The notes under the pieces are model-generated. The model ran no database searches and was not told the DNA's origin. It saw only the letters and a program-made list of their open reading frames with translations. From an uncultured candidate division WPS-2 bacterium (GTDB lineage: Bacteria > Vulcanimicrobiota > Vulcanimicrobiia > Vulcanimicrobiales > Vulcanimicrobiaceae): 64,000 nucleotides of DNA. The DNA lies in the NCBI GenBank assembly GCA_937927945.1, contig CALEYW010000090.1, forward strand, positions 1 through 64,000, in the 5' to 3' direction. The position numbers and the translations under genes were made by a program. This document shows positions 33,454 to 41,559 of the stretch, piece by piece; within the stretch, counting starts at the first letter, position 1; every line of letters begins with the position of its first letter.

Positions 33454-34157
33454 TGGAGCGCGGCTGGGTGGCCCCAACGTCGCCGACGAACCTTCCGATC
33501 GTGAGCGAGATCTTGCTTGTCGAGGACGACCCATCGATCTACGAGGCCATCGAACCATACGCTCGTCGTGACGGCAGCAGGTTGGCGTGGGCCCGCTCGG
33601 TGGACGAAGCGGAACGCCACCTAGCCGACCGGACGCCCGAAATCGTGCTCGTCGACCGCGGGCTCCCCGGCCGTTCCGGCGATCAGCTAGCGCGGGCCCT
33701 CGCGGCGTCGTCAGTCCCGTTTATCATGGTAACCGCCCGCTCGGACGAGGATGCGCGCCTGGCCGGATTCGACCTCGGCGCGGACGACTACGTGGTTAAG
33801 CCCTTCAGCGCAGCCGAACTCATGCGCCGCGTCGCGGTCGTGTTGCGACGCCGGGGCGTCCGGCGCATCGCCGTCTCCGAGTCCGTCGAGGTCGACCGCG
33901 ACGCGCACCTCGTCAACGTGCGCGGTTCTGCACTTCCGCTCACTCGGACCGAGTTCGCGCTGGTCGAACAACTCGCGCTCGGTCGGGACCGCACGTTCAC
34001 ACGGGGCGAGCTGGTCGAACTCCTCGATCTCGACCTGGAGACATCGGAACGTGCACTCGATTCGCACGTGAAGAACGTGCGCAAGAAGTTCCGCGACGCG
34101 GGGATCGACGTCATCGAAACCGTGGTCGGCGTGGGATACACCTTGGTGCGCCGATGA
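33453..34157 (+). CDS. OmpR-type response regulator
   Basis: Receiver domain: acidic pocket 'VEDD', phospho-acceptor Asp68 in 'IVLVDRGLPG', Thr94 in 'IMVTARSDED', Lys116 in 'DYVVKPFSA'. A winged-helix output domain follows ('LTRTEFALVEQLAL', 'ERALDSHVKNVRKKFRDAG', 'ETVVGVGYTLVR'). The length is 234 aa from ATG 33453, or 218 from GTG 33501, which starts right at the receiver; neither has a strong ribosome-binding site. The stop overlaps the start of the kinase gene, so they form a pair. Confidence 0.9.
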   Translation: MERGWVAPTSPTNLPIVSEILLVEDDPSIYEAIEPYARRDGSRLAWARSVDEAERHLADRTPEIVLVDRGLPGRSGDQLARALAASSVPFIMVTARSDEDARLAGFDLGADDYVVKPFSAAELMRRVAVVLRRRGVRRIAVSESVEVDRDAHLVNVRGSALPLTRTEFALVEQLALGRDRTFTRGELVELLDLDLETSERALDSHVKNVRKKFRDAGIDVIETVVGVGYTLVRR

Positions 34158-35272
34158 CGATCGCGCGGCGCATCGCCGCGGCCGCCGTCGTCGCGGCCGC
34201 CGTGTCGTTCGCGTGCGCCGCGCTGGGCTTCCGCACCGTCCTGCACCACGAAATGGCCGCCTGGGGAGTTCCCATGGGTTCCGGTCCTAGCGTGTCGCGG
34301 TTGTACGGACTGCTCGATCTGGTCCTCTCGGCTTCGTGCGGCATCGCGGTCTTTCTCGCCGTGCTGCTCGGCATCTGGTTCGGCCGCGCGGTCGGCGGGC
34401 GCGTCTCGGAGATCGACCGCGGTCTGGCGGACTTCGCGGCCGGCAAACTCGAACGGCCGATCGACGATCACGGCTCGGACGAGATGCACCGCATCGCGCA
34501 CAGCGCAAACGAGATGGCGCGCCGTATCTCCGAGAACCTGGACGCAGAGCGCGAGTTGGTCGCCGGGTTGGCACACGACATCGCCCATCCGCTGACGGCG
34601 CTCCGCAACTCACTGGAGGCAGCCCGCGACGGCCTGGCGGCTGGAGTCGAGCCAGCAGCGGCAGATCGGCTGCTGCGCAGCGTCTCGGACGTCGAAGGGA
34701 CGCTGAGCGACCTGCGCGACGTCGCGGCGTCCGAAGCCGGCTTCATCCGCCTCGATTGGACCGTCAGCGATATTTCGAACATCGCGCAGGGCGCGATCGA
34801 GCAGTACCGCGACGTCGCGGCACGGCGGGGAGTGCAGCTCTACGGTGAATTCGGGGACGCTGCGTTCGCCAAGATCGACCAGCGCCGGCTGGGACGCGTG
34901 ATCGCAAACCTCATCGTGAACGCGCTGGCGGCAACCTCTCCCGGCGGTTACGTCCGTCTCAGCACGGCGCTCGAGACGGACCAAGCAGTACTGAGCATCG
35001 CGGACTCGGCAGGTCCCGAAGCGTCAGAGAGCTTGCGTGCCGCGTTGCAGGAAGGCGTTCACGGCGGCCTTGGGCTGCGCGTGGTTCGGTCGCTCGCAGC
35101 TGCGATGGACGCCCAGATCGACGTCGCGCAGACCGTCGACGGCTCATCAGTCCAGCTTCGACTCGTTCGCGTACCAGCATCGGAGTCAGGTCGCGCTCTC
35201 GTTTCCAGTTCACACCGTGGGACCGAAACGAATGGGACGTCGCCGGGAACGCAAATTCGTCGAGCGCTGTAG
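34154..35272 (+). CDS. Sensor histidine kinase
   Basis: This 372-aa membrane kinase has a first helix at 8-25, a short periplasmic loop of about 30 residues with 'LHHEMAAWGVPMGSG', a second helix at 52-76, HAMP, then the H-box 'GLAHDIAHPLTALRNS' (His141) and a catalytic domain with N-box 'RVIANLIVNALAAT' and 'GGLGLRVVRSLAAAM'. The G1 box reads 'IADSAGPE', weaker than the usual DxGxG, so activity may be reduced. The His/Met-bearing loop could sense metal or redox. Overlaps the response regulator by 4 bases. Confidence 0.87.
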   Translation: MTIARRIAAAAVVAAAVSFACAALGFRTVLHHEMAAWGVPMGSGPSVSRLYGLLDLVLSASCGIAVFLAVLLGIWFGRAVGGRVSEIDRGLADFAAGKLERPIDDHGSDEMHRIAHSANEMARRISENLDAERELVAGLAHDIAHPLTALRNSLEAARDGLAAGVEPAAADRLLRSVSDVEGTLSDLRDVAASEAGFIRLDWTVSDISNIAQGAIEQYRDVAARRGVQLYGEFGDAAFAKIDQRRLGRVIANLIVNALAATSPGGYVRLSTALETDQAVLSIADSAGPEASESLRAALQEGVHGGLGLRVVRSLAAAMDAQIDVAQTVDGSSVQLRLVRVPASESGRALVSSSHRGTETNGTSPGTQIRRAL

Positions 35273-35351
35273 CCAGACGATAGGGCAACCCGGAGCGCTC
35301 GCCACTGCCAAAACGTGGCTTTGCAGAGACGCTTTCGAAAGTGAGGAACCC

Positions 35352-35642
35352 GTGGATAAAAGGCATCCGTCGATGTCCCGTCGCGAAGCTATCACCTTGG
35401 TGTCGGTCGTTCCCACCGTCGCACTTGGACTTGCGGGATCCATGTCGGCGCCTGCCGAGGCGAAGACCTCGCAGAAGGCCGCCAAGTATCAAAACCACCC
35501 GAAGGGCGCCCAGAAGTGTTCGGGCTGTCGATTCTACATTCCGAACGCGAAAGAGCCGAAGAAAAACGGCACCTGCCAGATCGTTGAGGGCAGCATCAGC
35601 CCGAATGGTTGGTGCGCTTTGTACGTCCCGAAGAGCAAGTAA
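35352..35642 (+). CDS. High-potential iron-sulfur protein (HiPIP)
   Basis: This 96-aa protein has a Tat-type leader (SRREAITLVSVVPTVALGLAG) and a mature domain with four cysteines in HiPIP spacing: Cys56 and Cys59 ('KCSGCRFY'), Cys75 ('GTCQIVEG') and Cys88 ('GWCALYVPK'). They bind a [4Fe-4S]3+/2+ cluster that carries electrons in the periplasm. The GTG at 35352 has GAGGA seven bases upstream; an ATG at 35373 is possible. A HiPIP beside copper and respiratory genes suggests an electron route from a metal or sulfur donor. Confidence 0.88.
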   Translation: MDKRHPSMSRREAITLVSVVPTVALGLAGSMSAPAEAKTSQKAAKYQNHPKGAQKCSGCRFYIPNAKEPKKNGTCQIVEGSISPNGWCALYVPKSK

Positions 35643-35697
35643 CCGGGGCGAACGAGACTCGTTCGTTCGTTGGTTCCCGTTGCCATATACCTCGCCA

Positions 35698-35790
35698 ATG
35701 AAGATCGCGCAACTGGCACGCGAAGCGGGGACCACGGTCGAAACGGTACGGTACTATCGACGAATAGCACACCTACCAATTCCGACGCGC
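35698..35790 (+). pseudogene. MerR-family regulator, N-terminal stub in the 35643-36060 gap
   Basis: ATG at 35698 starts MKIAQLAREAGTTVETVRYY, the MerR helix-turn-helix, then 'RRIAHLPIPT' and loss of similarity. MerR proteins need about 120 residues. The rest of the 418-base gap up to 36060 shows no gene I recognise. Its position before a thiol-redox cluster hints at a lost mercury- or redox-type locus. Confidence 0.65.
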
Positions 35791-36060
35791 AGCGTCTTAG
35801 CAAGAACAGTACGAGCTCGTGTCGCTGCCTCCCGCAGCGAACGCTTTCATCGCCCAAGTCCCCGCCGCACACACGACGCAACAGAGGGTTGAGGCCATTG
35901 TGGCGGCTTGCGCACCAGCGAGCGCGACGGGGTGGAAAGCTCTACCCCTTGGCTCGTCATCATCCATGGTTTCAGGCTACACTCCGTACCTCGGTACGGA
36001 ATCACGTCCTTCCGCAAACCGTTTACTTTGCTCAGGGTCTCGGGCCGCGAACGTTTTCGT

Positions 36061-36954
36061 TCAACGTACTGGATGCGATCCGCCTCGAGCGCGACGTATC
36101 GGCGTCACGATCCCGAACGCGACGACGCCGGCGAGCGCGACGAGCATTGCGACCTGGACCCCAATCGGGAGTCGCCCGAGTGCTAGTGACGCTGCGCCCG
36201 CGACGCCGGACGACCATCGTGTCCATTCGACCAGGAAATCTGGAGTAATCGTGCTCTGGCCGGTCGCGGCGATCGTGAGCGCCATCGCGGCCATGACGAC
36301 GAAAATACCGCCGGCGGTGAGATCGGTCCACAGGACCGGGTGGCCGAGCACGAGGACGGTTTCGCGACGAAACAAGCGCGACTTCAATCGCTCGCCCAGG
36401 TTCCACCGTTCCCACGCCAGTGCTGCCACGAAGAGTGGGAACACCATGCCGAACACATATGCGACGCCAAGGCCCAGGCCGCCGATCGGCGACGCGGACA
36501 AGGCCGATAGCGCGATGACGCCGACGAGCACCGGTGCGCAACACGAACTCACCACGCCGGAAACTGCGCCGAGCAGGAAGGTCGAACCGACGCTTCCGTG
36601 AGCGCTGGACCGAAAGGGCAGCGACGGCATCGGTATGGCGGGGGCGCGGCCCACGATCGACGCTAGGCCGAGCGCGAGCAGCACGATCCCGACGAGACCG
36701 TACGCGAGGCGATGATACGACGCGAAGATGTGGCCGAGGGCGCCGACCCCCCAGACCACCGGTAGCAGCACCGCTCCGACGCCGGCCGCGAACACCAGCG
36801 TCGTGAGGGGCAAGCGAAGGCGGCCTTGCCGCAGCGCCGTGGCGACGAAGGTCGGCATGAGCGACACCACGCAACACGGCGCGAACAGCGCCAGAATGCC
36901 GCCCAGGAACGCTGCGATGAGAGAACTGGAGTAGACCAGCGCGCTCCCGCTCAA
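36061..36954 (-). CDS. CcdA/DsbD-like thiol-disulfide membrane transporter
   Basis: This 297-aa polytopic protein has the two cysteine sites of the CcdA/DsbD membrane domain in unusual doubled form: 'LFAPCCVVSLMPTF' in helix 1 and 'GVVSSCCAPVLVGVIALSAL' in helix 4. The family moves electrons from cytoplasmic thioredoxin to periplasmic thiol proteins. It overlaps the thioredoxin-like gene upstream (4 bases), which in turn follows the UGA-containing peroxiredoxin, giving a complete electron chain. It may instead be a metal-related variant of the family. Confidence 0.78.
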   Translation of the reverse strand: MSGSALVYSSSLIAAFLGGILALFAPCCVVSLMPTFVATALRQGRLRLPLTTLVFAAGVGAVLLPVVWGVGALGHIFASYHRLAYGLVGIVLLALGLASIVGRAPAIPMPSLPFRSSAHGSVGSTFLLGAVSGVVSSCCAPVLVGVIALSALSASPIGGLGLGVAYVFGMVFPLFVAALAWERWNLGERLKSRLFRRETVLVLGHPVLWTDLTAGGIFVVMAAMALTIAATGQSTITPDFLVEWTRWSSGVAGAASLALGRLPIGVQVAMLVALAGVVAFGIVTPIRRARGGSHPVR

Positions 36955-37232
36955 GTCGAGGCCATCATCGAGGTGAGCTGTTTGCGCAGCGCGCGTTCGG
37001 AAATACGCCCATATGCCCAGAGCACGCCGTCCAGATAAAGCGCCGGCGGAAACGGCACGCCGTCGTGCCGGACGAGGCGCGTTCCACCCTCATCGTCCCA
37101 CCCCAGCTCGTCGATCCGCAGCGGAAGGCCCTCACGCGCCAAGCGGTTGAGGACCTCGTGCGCCTGCGCGCAAAAGTGGCAAAGCGGCGCCGTCACAAGC
37201 AGCGCAACGATCGGCGAGTCTACGGTCGGCAA
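36951..37232 (-). CDS. Thioredoxin/glutaredoxin-like protein (CxxC)
   Basis: This 93-aa thioredoxin-fold protein has 'LLVTAPLCHFCAQAHEVLNRL' (CHFC active site) and a cis-Pro region 'VPFPPALYLDGVLWAYGRIS'. No signal peptide is present, so it is probably cytoplasmic. It lies 4 bases after the peroxiredoxin gene and overlaps the CcdA-like gene, and most likely passes electrons between cytosolic reductant and the membrane transporter. Confidence 0.8.
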   Translation of the reverse strand: MPTVDSPIVALLVTAPLCHFCAQAHEVLNRLAREGLPLRIDELGWDDEGGTRLVRHDGVPFPPALYLDGVLWAYGRISERALRKQLTSMMAST

Positions 37233-37236
37233 AATC

Positions 37237-37890
37237 CTAGCCCCGTATTCCCTTGAGTGCGGCGATCACGTCATTCACGGGCACGTGCATCGTCTCGGGC
37301 GCGAGCTCTTTCCACGCAATGCGTCCCTTCGCATCGAGCACGAAGATCGAGTGATTGTCGACCGGACCCATGTCCATGCCGGACGGCAATCGGAAGGCTC
37401 CGAAACTCGAACCGACGCGGTGCGCCGTGTCTTCGAGGAGCGGGAAGCCCAAGCGGAGCTGCGCCGCGAGCGACCGCGACGTCGCGATTGGATCGACGCT
37501 GACACCGACGACCCGAGCGTGGAGTGCGGTGAGTTCACCGAGGTTCTGCTGCAGCTCGACCAGCTGCTGTTGACAAGCGCCTCAACCCGCGCCTTCGTAG
37601 AAGTAGACCACCACGGGCGAGCCGCGCATCTGCGCCAAGCTTACTTCCGGGCCGGCAGTGGACGGCAAGGCGAGCCGTTCGGCAGACGCAAGCTCCCCCG
37701 ACGAGGCGGATGTGCCCACCGTCGTCCCGGGTTGACCACTTCCCTGTCGTCCAATGAAGGCGGCCACACCCACGAGAATGAGCACCACGAGGATGCCGGC
37801 GGTCGCGATGATCGCCGTGCGACGCGGCGCTGTGGTCGTTCCGTGTCGGGATTCTTGGCCTAATCTGACTTTTATCGCTCCATCCTCCAA
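37237..37890 (-). CDS. Membrane-anchored peroxiredoxin-like protein, probable selenoprotein (in-frame UGA)
   Basis: One continuous frame of 218 codons is interrupted only by TGA at 37582-37584 (codon 103). Before it: an N-terminal helix (about 25-46), a Ser/Thr linker, and 'SPVVVYFYEGAG'. After it: 'GACQQQLVELQQNLGEL', 'ARVVGVSVDP', 'LGFPLLEDTAHRVGSSFGAF', 'NHSIFVLDAKGRIAW'. This is an AhpC/TSA redoxin whose peroxidatic Cys falls exactly at the TGA, giving Sec-x-x-Cys106. A hairpin 15-31 bases after the TGA has a GGUCG loop. A TTG start is used. It heads the operon with the thioredoxin and CcdA-like genes. Confidence 0.8.
37551..37567 (-). promoter_or_regulatory. Candidate bacterial SECIS hairpin (peroxiredoxin)
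   Basis: On the mRNA, GCAGCU-GGUCG-AGCUGC forms a perfect 6-bp stem. Its loop starts 21 bases after the UGA and contains GGUC, the same tetranucleotide found in the loop of the E. coli fdhF SECIS. Spacing, stem length and an early loop G meet the known bacterial SECIS model. Confidence 0.7.
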
Positions 37891-38081
37891 CGCTCAAGAG
37901 CCCGGTCCGGGCAACGCCATCGAACCAGGGTGAGATGGACATCGTGTGGAGACGCGCGCCTCCGCGCGGTTACCTCCATACCCTCTCCACACCGAGCCGC
38001 CATGCTTCGAGTCGAGAGTGCCCTCAGGAGATGTGCGCGTCCGCTTTCATAATCGCCACAAAAAAGGGAGATCGCACCGCG

Positions 38082-38798
38082 ATGCCGCCCGCGACCGCCC
38101 CAACCCGACCGACTCAGCCCGCTCGCCGCAACGCGCGCGGGAGCCCTCCCCCGCGCTCGCCGAAACGCGGGATCCCGCTTTCTTGGATCTTCGTAATGGT
38201 CGGCGCCCTGGCGATTGCCGCGGTCGGCACCGTCAACCACGTGCTTAGGGCACCATCGCCCATCGCGACGCCGACGCCGGGCACGAATGCGAACGCTCCG
38301 GGAATCCCAATTCGCGACGGCACGGTGGTCGGCACGGCAGGGTTCGCGTTAGGCGATTCCGTCGCCGGCGGCCAAGGACAGGCGGTCGACGGTATCGCGT
38401 GCAGCGCGCAAGAGTACGCCACGGTCCACGTTCATGCGCATCTCGCGCTGTTCGTGAAAGGCAAACAGGTCGCCGTTCCGGCAAACGCCGGAATACCAAG
38501 CAATGGCGGGCGCGCAATGTGCCTGTACTGGCTGCACACGCACGATGCGACGGGGATCGTGCACGTCGAGTCCCCCGTGGCGAACGTCTTTACCCTCGGT
38601 CACTTCTTCGACATCTGGGGACAGCGGCTCGAGCGCTCGCGTGTGGCAGGCTTCGCTGGTCCGGTGCGCGCGTACGTCAACGGCGCGCTCTACGAAGGCG
38701 ATCTGCGCACGATTCCGTTGATCGCGCATCAGGAGATCACCCTGGAGGTCGGCTCCTACGTTTCACCGCCCCGCTATGTCTTTCCGGAGAACGAATGA
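38082..38798 (+). CDS. Membrane-anchored conserved protein with HVHAH motif
   Basis: This 238-aa protein has a Pro/Arg-rich N-terminus, one helix ('LSWIFVMVGALAIAAVGTV') and an extracytoplasmic domain with 'CSAQEYATVHVHAHLALFVKGKQVAVPANAGI', 'CLYWLHTHDATGIVHVESP' and 'FTLGHFFDIWGQRL' (regions). Proteins with this set of His motifs occur in actinobacteria and related groups; their function is unknown to me. The clustered His and Cys suggest a copper or other metal site. ATG 38082 is preferred to 37935, as the upstream codons look non-coding. It overlaps the next gene (ATGA). Confidence 0.68.
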   Translation: MPPATAPTRPTQPARRNARGSPPPRSPKRGIPLSWIFVMVGALAIAAVGTVNHVLRAPSPIATPTPGTNANAPGIPIRDGTVVGTAGFALGDSVAGGQGQAVDGIACSAQEYATVHVHAHLALFVKGKQVAVPANAGIPSNGGRAMCLYWLHTHDATGIVHVESPVANVFTLGHFFDIWGQRLERSRVAGFAGPVRAYVNGALYEGDLRTIPLIAHQEITLEVGSYVSPPRYVFPENE

Positions 38799-39214
38799 GA
38801 CTTTTCACTGACCGCAAGTCGCCCTCTCCGCCGATCGCAGCATCGGCTTCCGGCTACGCCGCTCCCAAGTCGAACATGCTCGCATGCTGCTTCAATCCGC
38901 GCGTGCTCATCGGGATCGGCCTGGCCATCGGAGGTGTCGCTTTCTTTGCGCCGGGCCTGCTGCGCACTGTCGTGCCGTACCTGTTGTACTTGATCTGTCC
39001 GCTCTCAATGGTGCTGATGATGTTCATGATGAACCGCAGCGACGGCATGAAGGGAAACGCCGCGCCGGGTTCATCGGATCCTGAAGGGGCCACGCGGCTC
39101 AACCAGATGCAAGCGCAACTCCATGACATGGAATCGCGGTATCTCGCACTGAAAGCAGAGCGTTCGGGCTCGGACGGCGCCATGCAGGGATCGGAGGCCG
39201 GCGTCCAACGTTGA
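38795..39214 (+). CDS. DUF2933-like small membrane protein
   Basis: This 139-aa protein has two close helices ('VLIGIGLAIGGVAFFAPGLL', 'VVPYLLYLICPLSMVLMMFMM') preceded by 'SNMLACCFNPR' and followed by a helical Gln/Glu-rich tail. The helix pair with a following Met-rich 'MMFMMN' fits DUF2933, a family found in metal-resistance loci. The start overlaps the HVHAH gene and the TGA overlaps the TTG of the TlpA-like gene, so all three are coupled. Confidence 0.65.
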   Translation: MRLFTDRKSPSPPIAASASGYAAPKSNMLACCFNPRVLIGIGLAIGGVAFFAPGLLRTVVPYLLYLICPLSMVLMMFMMNRSDGMKGNAAPGSSDPEGATRLNQMQAQLHDMESRYLALKAERSGSDGAMQGSEAGVQR

Positions 39215-39735
39215 TCTCGAAGGCTTTGGGAGCGTCTGCGATCGCGTTGCTTTATGGATGCGCGAGCTGGTCCAGCCCTGATTCCAACCCGCCGGCCAAC
39301 CACCCGCTGATCGGAAAGCCTGTTCCTAGCTTCGCCGTACCGCGGCTTGAAGGCGGAATCGGTGCTCTGCGCGATTATCGCGGGCACACGGTATTAGCCA
39401 ACGTCTGGGCTACTTGGTGTCCGCCGTGCCGGCACGAAATGCCGGCGCTGCAGCGCCTCTCACGCGCATATGCGGCCCGAGGTCTGATCGTCGTAGGACT
39501 GGACCAGGGCGAGGGCGACGACGTCGTTCGCCGCTACGTCCGCTCGATCGGTGTGACGTATCCGATCCTGATGGACCGCGACCAGCGGTATGGCGAAGCC
39601 TTTCTGGTCGTGGGTCTTCCGACCAGCGTGTTCGTCCGAGCGGACGGCACCGTGGCTGCAGTCGTCGACGGCGAGATGAGCTACCGGCAGATGGTCGACC
39701 GAAGCGATAGCGCGCTCGCAAAGCATGCTCGGTAG
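39211..39735 (+). CDS. TlpA/ResA-type thioredoxin lipoprotein
   Basis: This 174-aa protein has a lipoprotein signal ('IALLYGCASWS', lipobox Cys) and a TlpA/ResA fold with 'LANVWATWCPPCRHEMPALQRL' (WCPPC) and cis-Pro 'VVGLPTSVFVRADG'. It reduces or matures periplasmic thiol proteins, for example for cytochrome or copper-centre assembly. A TTG start overlaps the previous stop. An SCO1-like gene follows after 15 bases. Confidence 0.88.
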   Translation: MISKALGASAIALLYGCASWSSPDSNPPANHPLIGKPVPSFAVPRLEGGIGALRDYRGHTVLANVWATWCPPCRHEMPALQRLSRAYAARGLIVVGLDQGEGDDVVRRYVRSIGVTYPILMDRDQRYGEAFLVVGLPTSVFVRADGTVAAVVDGEMSYRQMVDRSDSALAKHAR

Positions 39736-39750
39736 TTATCAGGAGGGACC

Positions 39751-40386
39751 GTGCGTACGCCATTGCTCGTCGTACTCGCAGCGTTGACCGCTTGCGCTCA
39801 AGTCGCAGGCCACGGCTCCGCCGCCCGCACCAGCCCCGGCGGCAGTGTCGGTTATGGGCCTGCACCGGACTTCACCCTTCCGAACGTCGCTGGCGGCCGA
39901 TTCACGTTGTCCGGCGAGGCAGCGGCCCACCGCGTCGTCGTGCTGACATTCGTCACGGCCGACTGTCGGGAAGAGTGCCCGAAGGTGGAAGCGGTGCTTC
40001 GAGCGGCGGCCCGCACGCTACAGTCCGGTGCCAGGCTCGCGCGATCGGTCGAGATCGCGACGATCGAGCTCGACCCCGCGACGAACGGCTTGCCGGCGGT
40101 ACGACTGCTGCGCCAACGGCTCTGGCCGGCTCGCGGTTGGGACTTCCTGCGCGGCTCGCCTGCAGAAACAGCGCACGTCCTACGCGATTATGATGTCTAC
40201 GTCGAACCGCGCGCGAGGCACAAGGACCTCGTCCACTCTTCATACGTGTACATCGTAGACGATCGACTGCGGCAGGTTGATCTTCTGGCTCTCGGCGTCA
40301 ATCTGACATCCGGCAAACTCCTCGAAGCGATCGACGCCGCTGCGGCGCATCGCCTGTACGACGCCAGCACACCAGGCGGAACGTGA
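39751..40386 (+). CDS. SCO1/SenC-family lipoprotein
   Basis: This 211-aa exported lipoprotein ('LVVLAALTACAQV') has an SCO domain: 'APDFTLPNVAGGRFTL', 'VVVLTFVTADCREECPKVEAVLRAA' with a CxxxCP copper site, and a distal His in 'DLVHSSYVYIVDDRL'. SCO proteins deliver Cu to the CuA site of cytochrome oxidase or act as thiol reductases. The ribosome-binding site GGAGGG is three bases before the GTG start. It fits the TlpA neighbour, which could keep its cysteines reduced. Confidence 0.87.
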   Translation: MRTPLLVVLAALTACAQVAGHGSAARTSPGGSVGYGPAPDFTLPNVAGGRFTLSGEAAAHRVVVLTFVTADCREECPKVEAVLRAAARTLQSGARLARSVEIATIELDPATNGLPAVRLLRQRLWPARGWDFLRGSPAETAHVLRDYDVYVEPRARHKDLVHSSYVYIVDDRLRQVDLLALGVNLTSGKLLEAIDAAAAHRLYDASTPGGT

Positions 40387-40795
40387 CGACATCGTCGGTT
40401 GCGGCGTACGCCGCGGCGCTCGTCGTGCTCACTCCGGCCATCGCGCTCGCGAACGCGTCACCGCACGCGACCGTCTACCCGATCCGACCCCGAGTGATTT
40501 CTTGCACAACGACAAACTGGTCATTGCGGACGGCCAGAGCACCATCGCCTCCGTCATCACGACGAGCGGCTGGAATTTGGACGACGTGGTGGGTCGCGCT
40601 CGCGCGCTGGCCGGCATGTCCCCCAATCCACTGCGGAGCTTGGAACTTGCTGCGATCGAAGGGATCAGCGCATTCTGCGGTGGCGACATCGCGACGGCGA
40701 CCGTCGTGCTGATCGCGGTCGTGTCGTTCGTCGGTCTCATCGTCGCCGGCGCCGGCCTCGCGTGGGTCGCCTTCCGTTTATGGGCGGCGGGGTGA
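40383..40795 (+). pseudogene. Exported small protein, frameshifted after the signal peptide
   Basis: A signal peptide (SVAAYAAALVVLTPAIALANA) starts at a GTG overlapping the SCO gene. The following frame fails, but frame 2 continues: 'PTPSDFLHNDKLVIADGQSTIASVITTSGWNLDD', then a C-terminal helix ('VVLIAVVSFVGLIVAGAG'). A one-base shift near 40480-40495 explains the break. The family is unknown. The ATG of the CcdA-like gene overlaps its stop. Confidence 0.55.
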
Positions 40796-41559
40796 TGACC
40801 GCTCGCGCGGCATCGATGGGGCATCGCACACACCTGGCGGTCGTTACGCACGCCGTCGTATTCATCGCCGGGTTCACTGCGGTATTCGTCGCCCTGGGCG
40901 CAACGGCCAGTCTAGCGGGTCACGTGCTTGCCGCGCACAAGCTGACGCTCATGCGCGTGTCGGGCGCGGTCGTCGTGGTGCTCGGCCTCAACATGCTCGG
41001 TGTGTTCCGCATCCCGCTGCTCGCTCGCGAACTGCGCCTCCATGTCGTCCGCGAAGGCGTGTCGTACCCCGCTTCGTTCCTCGCCGGGGTCGCCTTTGCT
41101 GCCGGCTGGACCCCGTGCATCGGGCCGGTCCTGGGCGCCGTCCTCGCGATGGCGAGTACGACGTCGAGCGTCTCGCACGGCATGGCATTGCTCCTGGTCT
41201 ACTCGCTGGGGCTCGCGGTGCCGTTCCTCCTTCTCGCGATCGGCTTGCGTTATGCGATGCCGCTGATGAACAGGGGCTATGCCTGGTTGCGGGTGACGAA
41301 CGCGCTGGCCGGTCTGATCGTAATCGCAAGCGGCGTCGTCCTCGCGAGCGGCTCCTTCGTGCGCGTCCTTGGCTGGCTGTTCGCGCACGCGCCCGCTCTC
41401 GCCGACATCGGGAGGGGCCCTGACGTCACCGCCGGTGTTGTAACCTACAGCGCCGCGTTCTTCGCCGGACTGATCTCATGCATTTCGCCCTGCGTCTTTC
41501 CATTGCTACCGGGCTACCTGTCGTTTCTCGCCGGTCAAACCGCCCAGAACGATGCCTGA
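40795..41559 (+). CDS. CcdA-like membrane protein with swapped halves
   Basis: This 254-aa polytopic protein contains the CcdA modules in reversed order. It starts with what is normally the middle: 'THAVVFIAGFTAVFVALGA', 'VVLGLNMLGVFRIPLL', and the second Cys site 'AGVAFAAGWTPCIGPVLGAVLAMA'. It ends with what is normally the N-terminus: 'AAFFAGLISCISPCVFPLLPGYLSFLAG'. The end would join naturally to the start. This is either a circular permutation or a gene fused to the first 45 codons of a second copy. It probably supplies electrons to the TlpA/SCO proteins upstream. Confidence 0.72.
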   Translation: MTARAASMGHRTHLAVVTHAVVFIAGFTAVFVALGATASLAGHVLAAHKLTLMRVSGAVVVVLGLNMLGVFRIPLLARELRLHVVREGVSYPASFLAGVAFAAGWTPCIGPVLGAVLAMASTTSSVSHGMALLLVYSLGLAVPFLLLAIGLRYAMPLMNRGYAWLRVTNALAGLIVIASGVVLASGSFVRVLGWLFAHAPALADIGRGPDVTAGVVTYSAAFFAGLISCISPCVFPLLPGYLSFLAGQTAQNDA

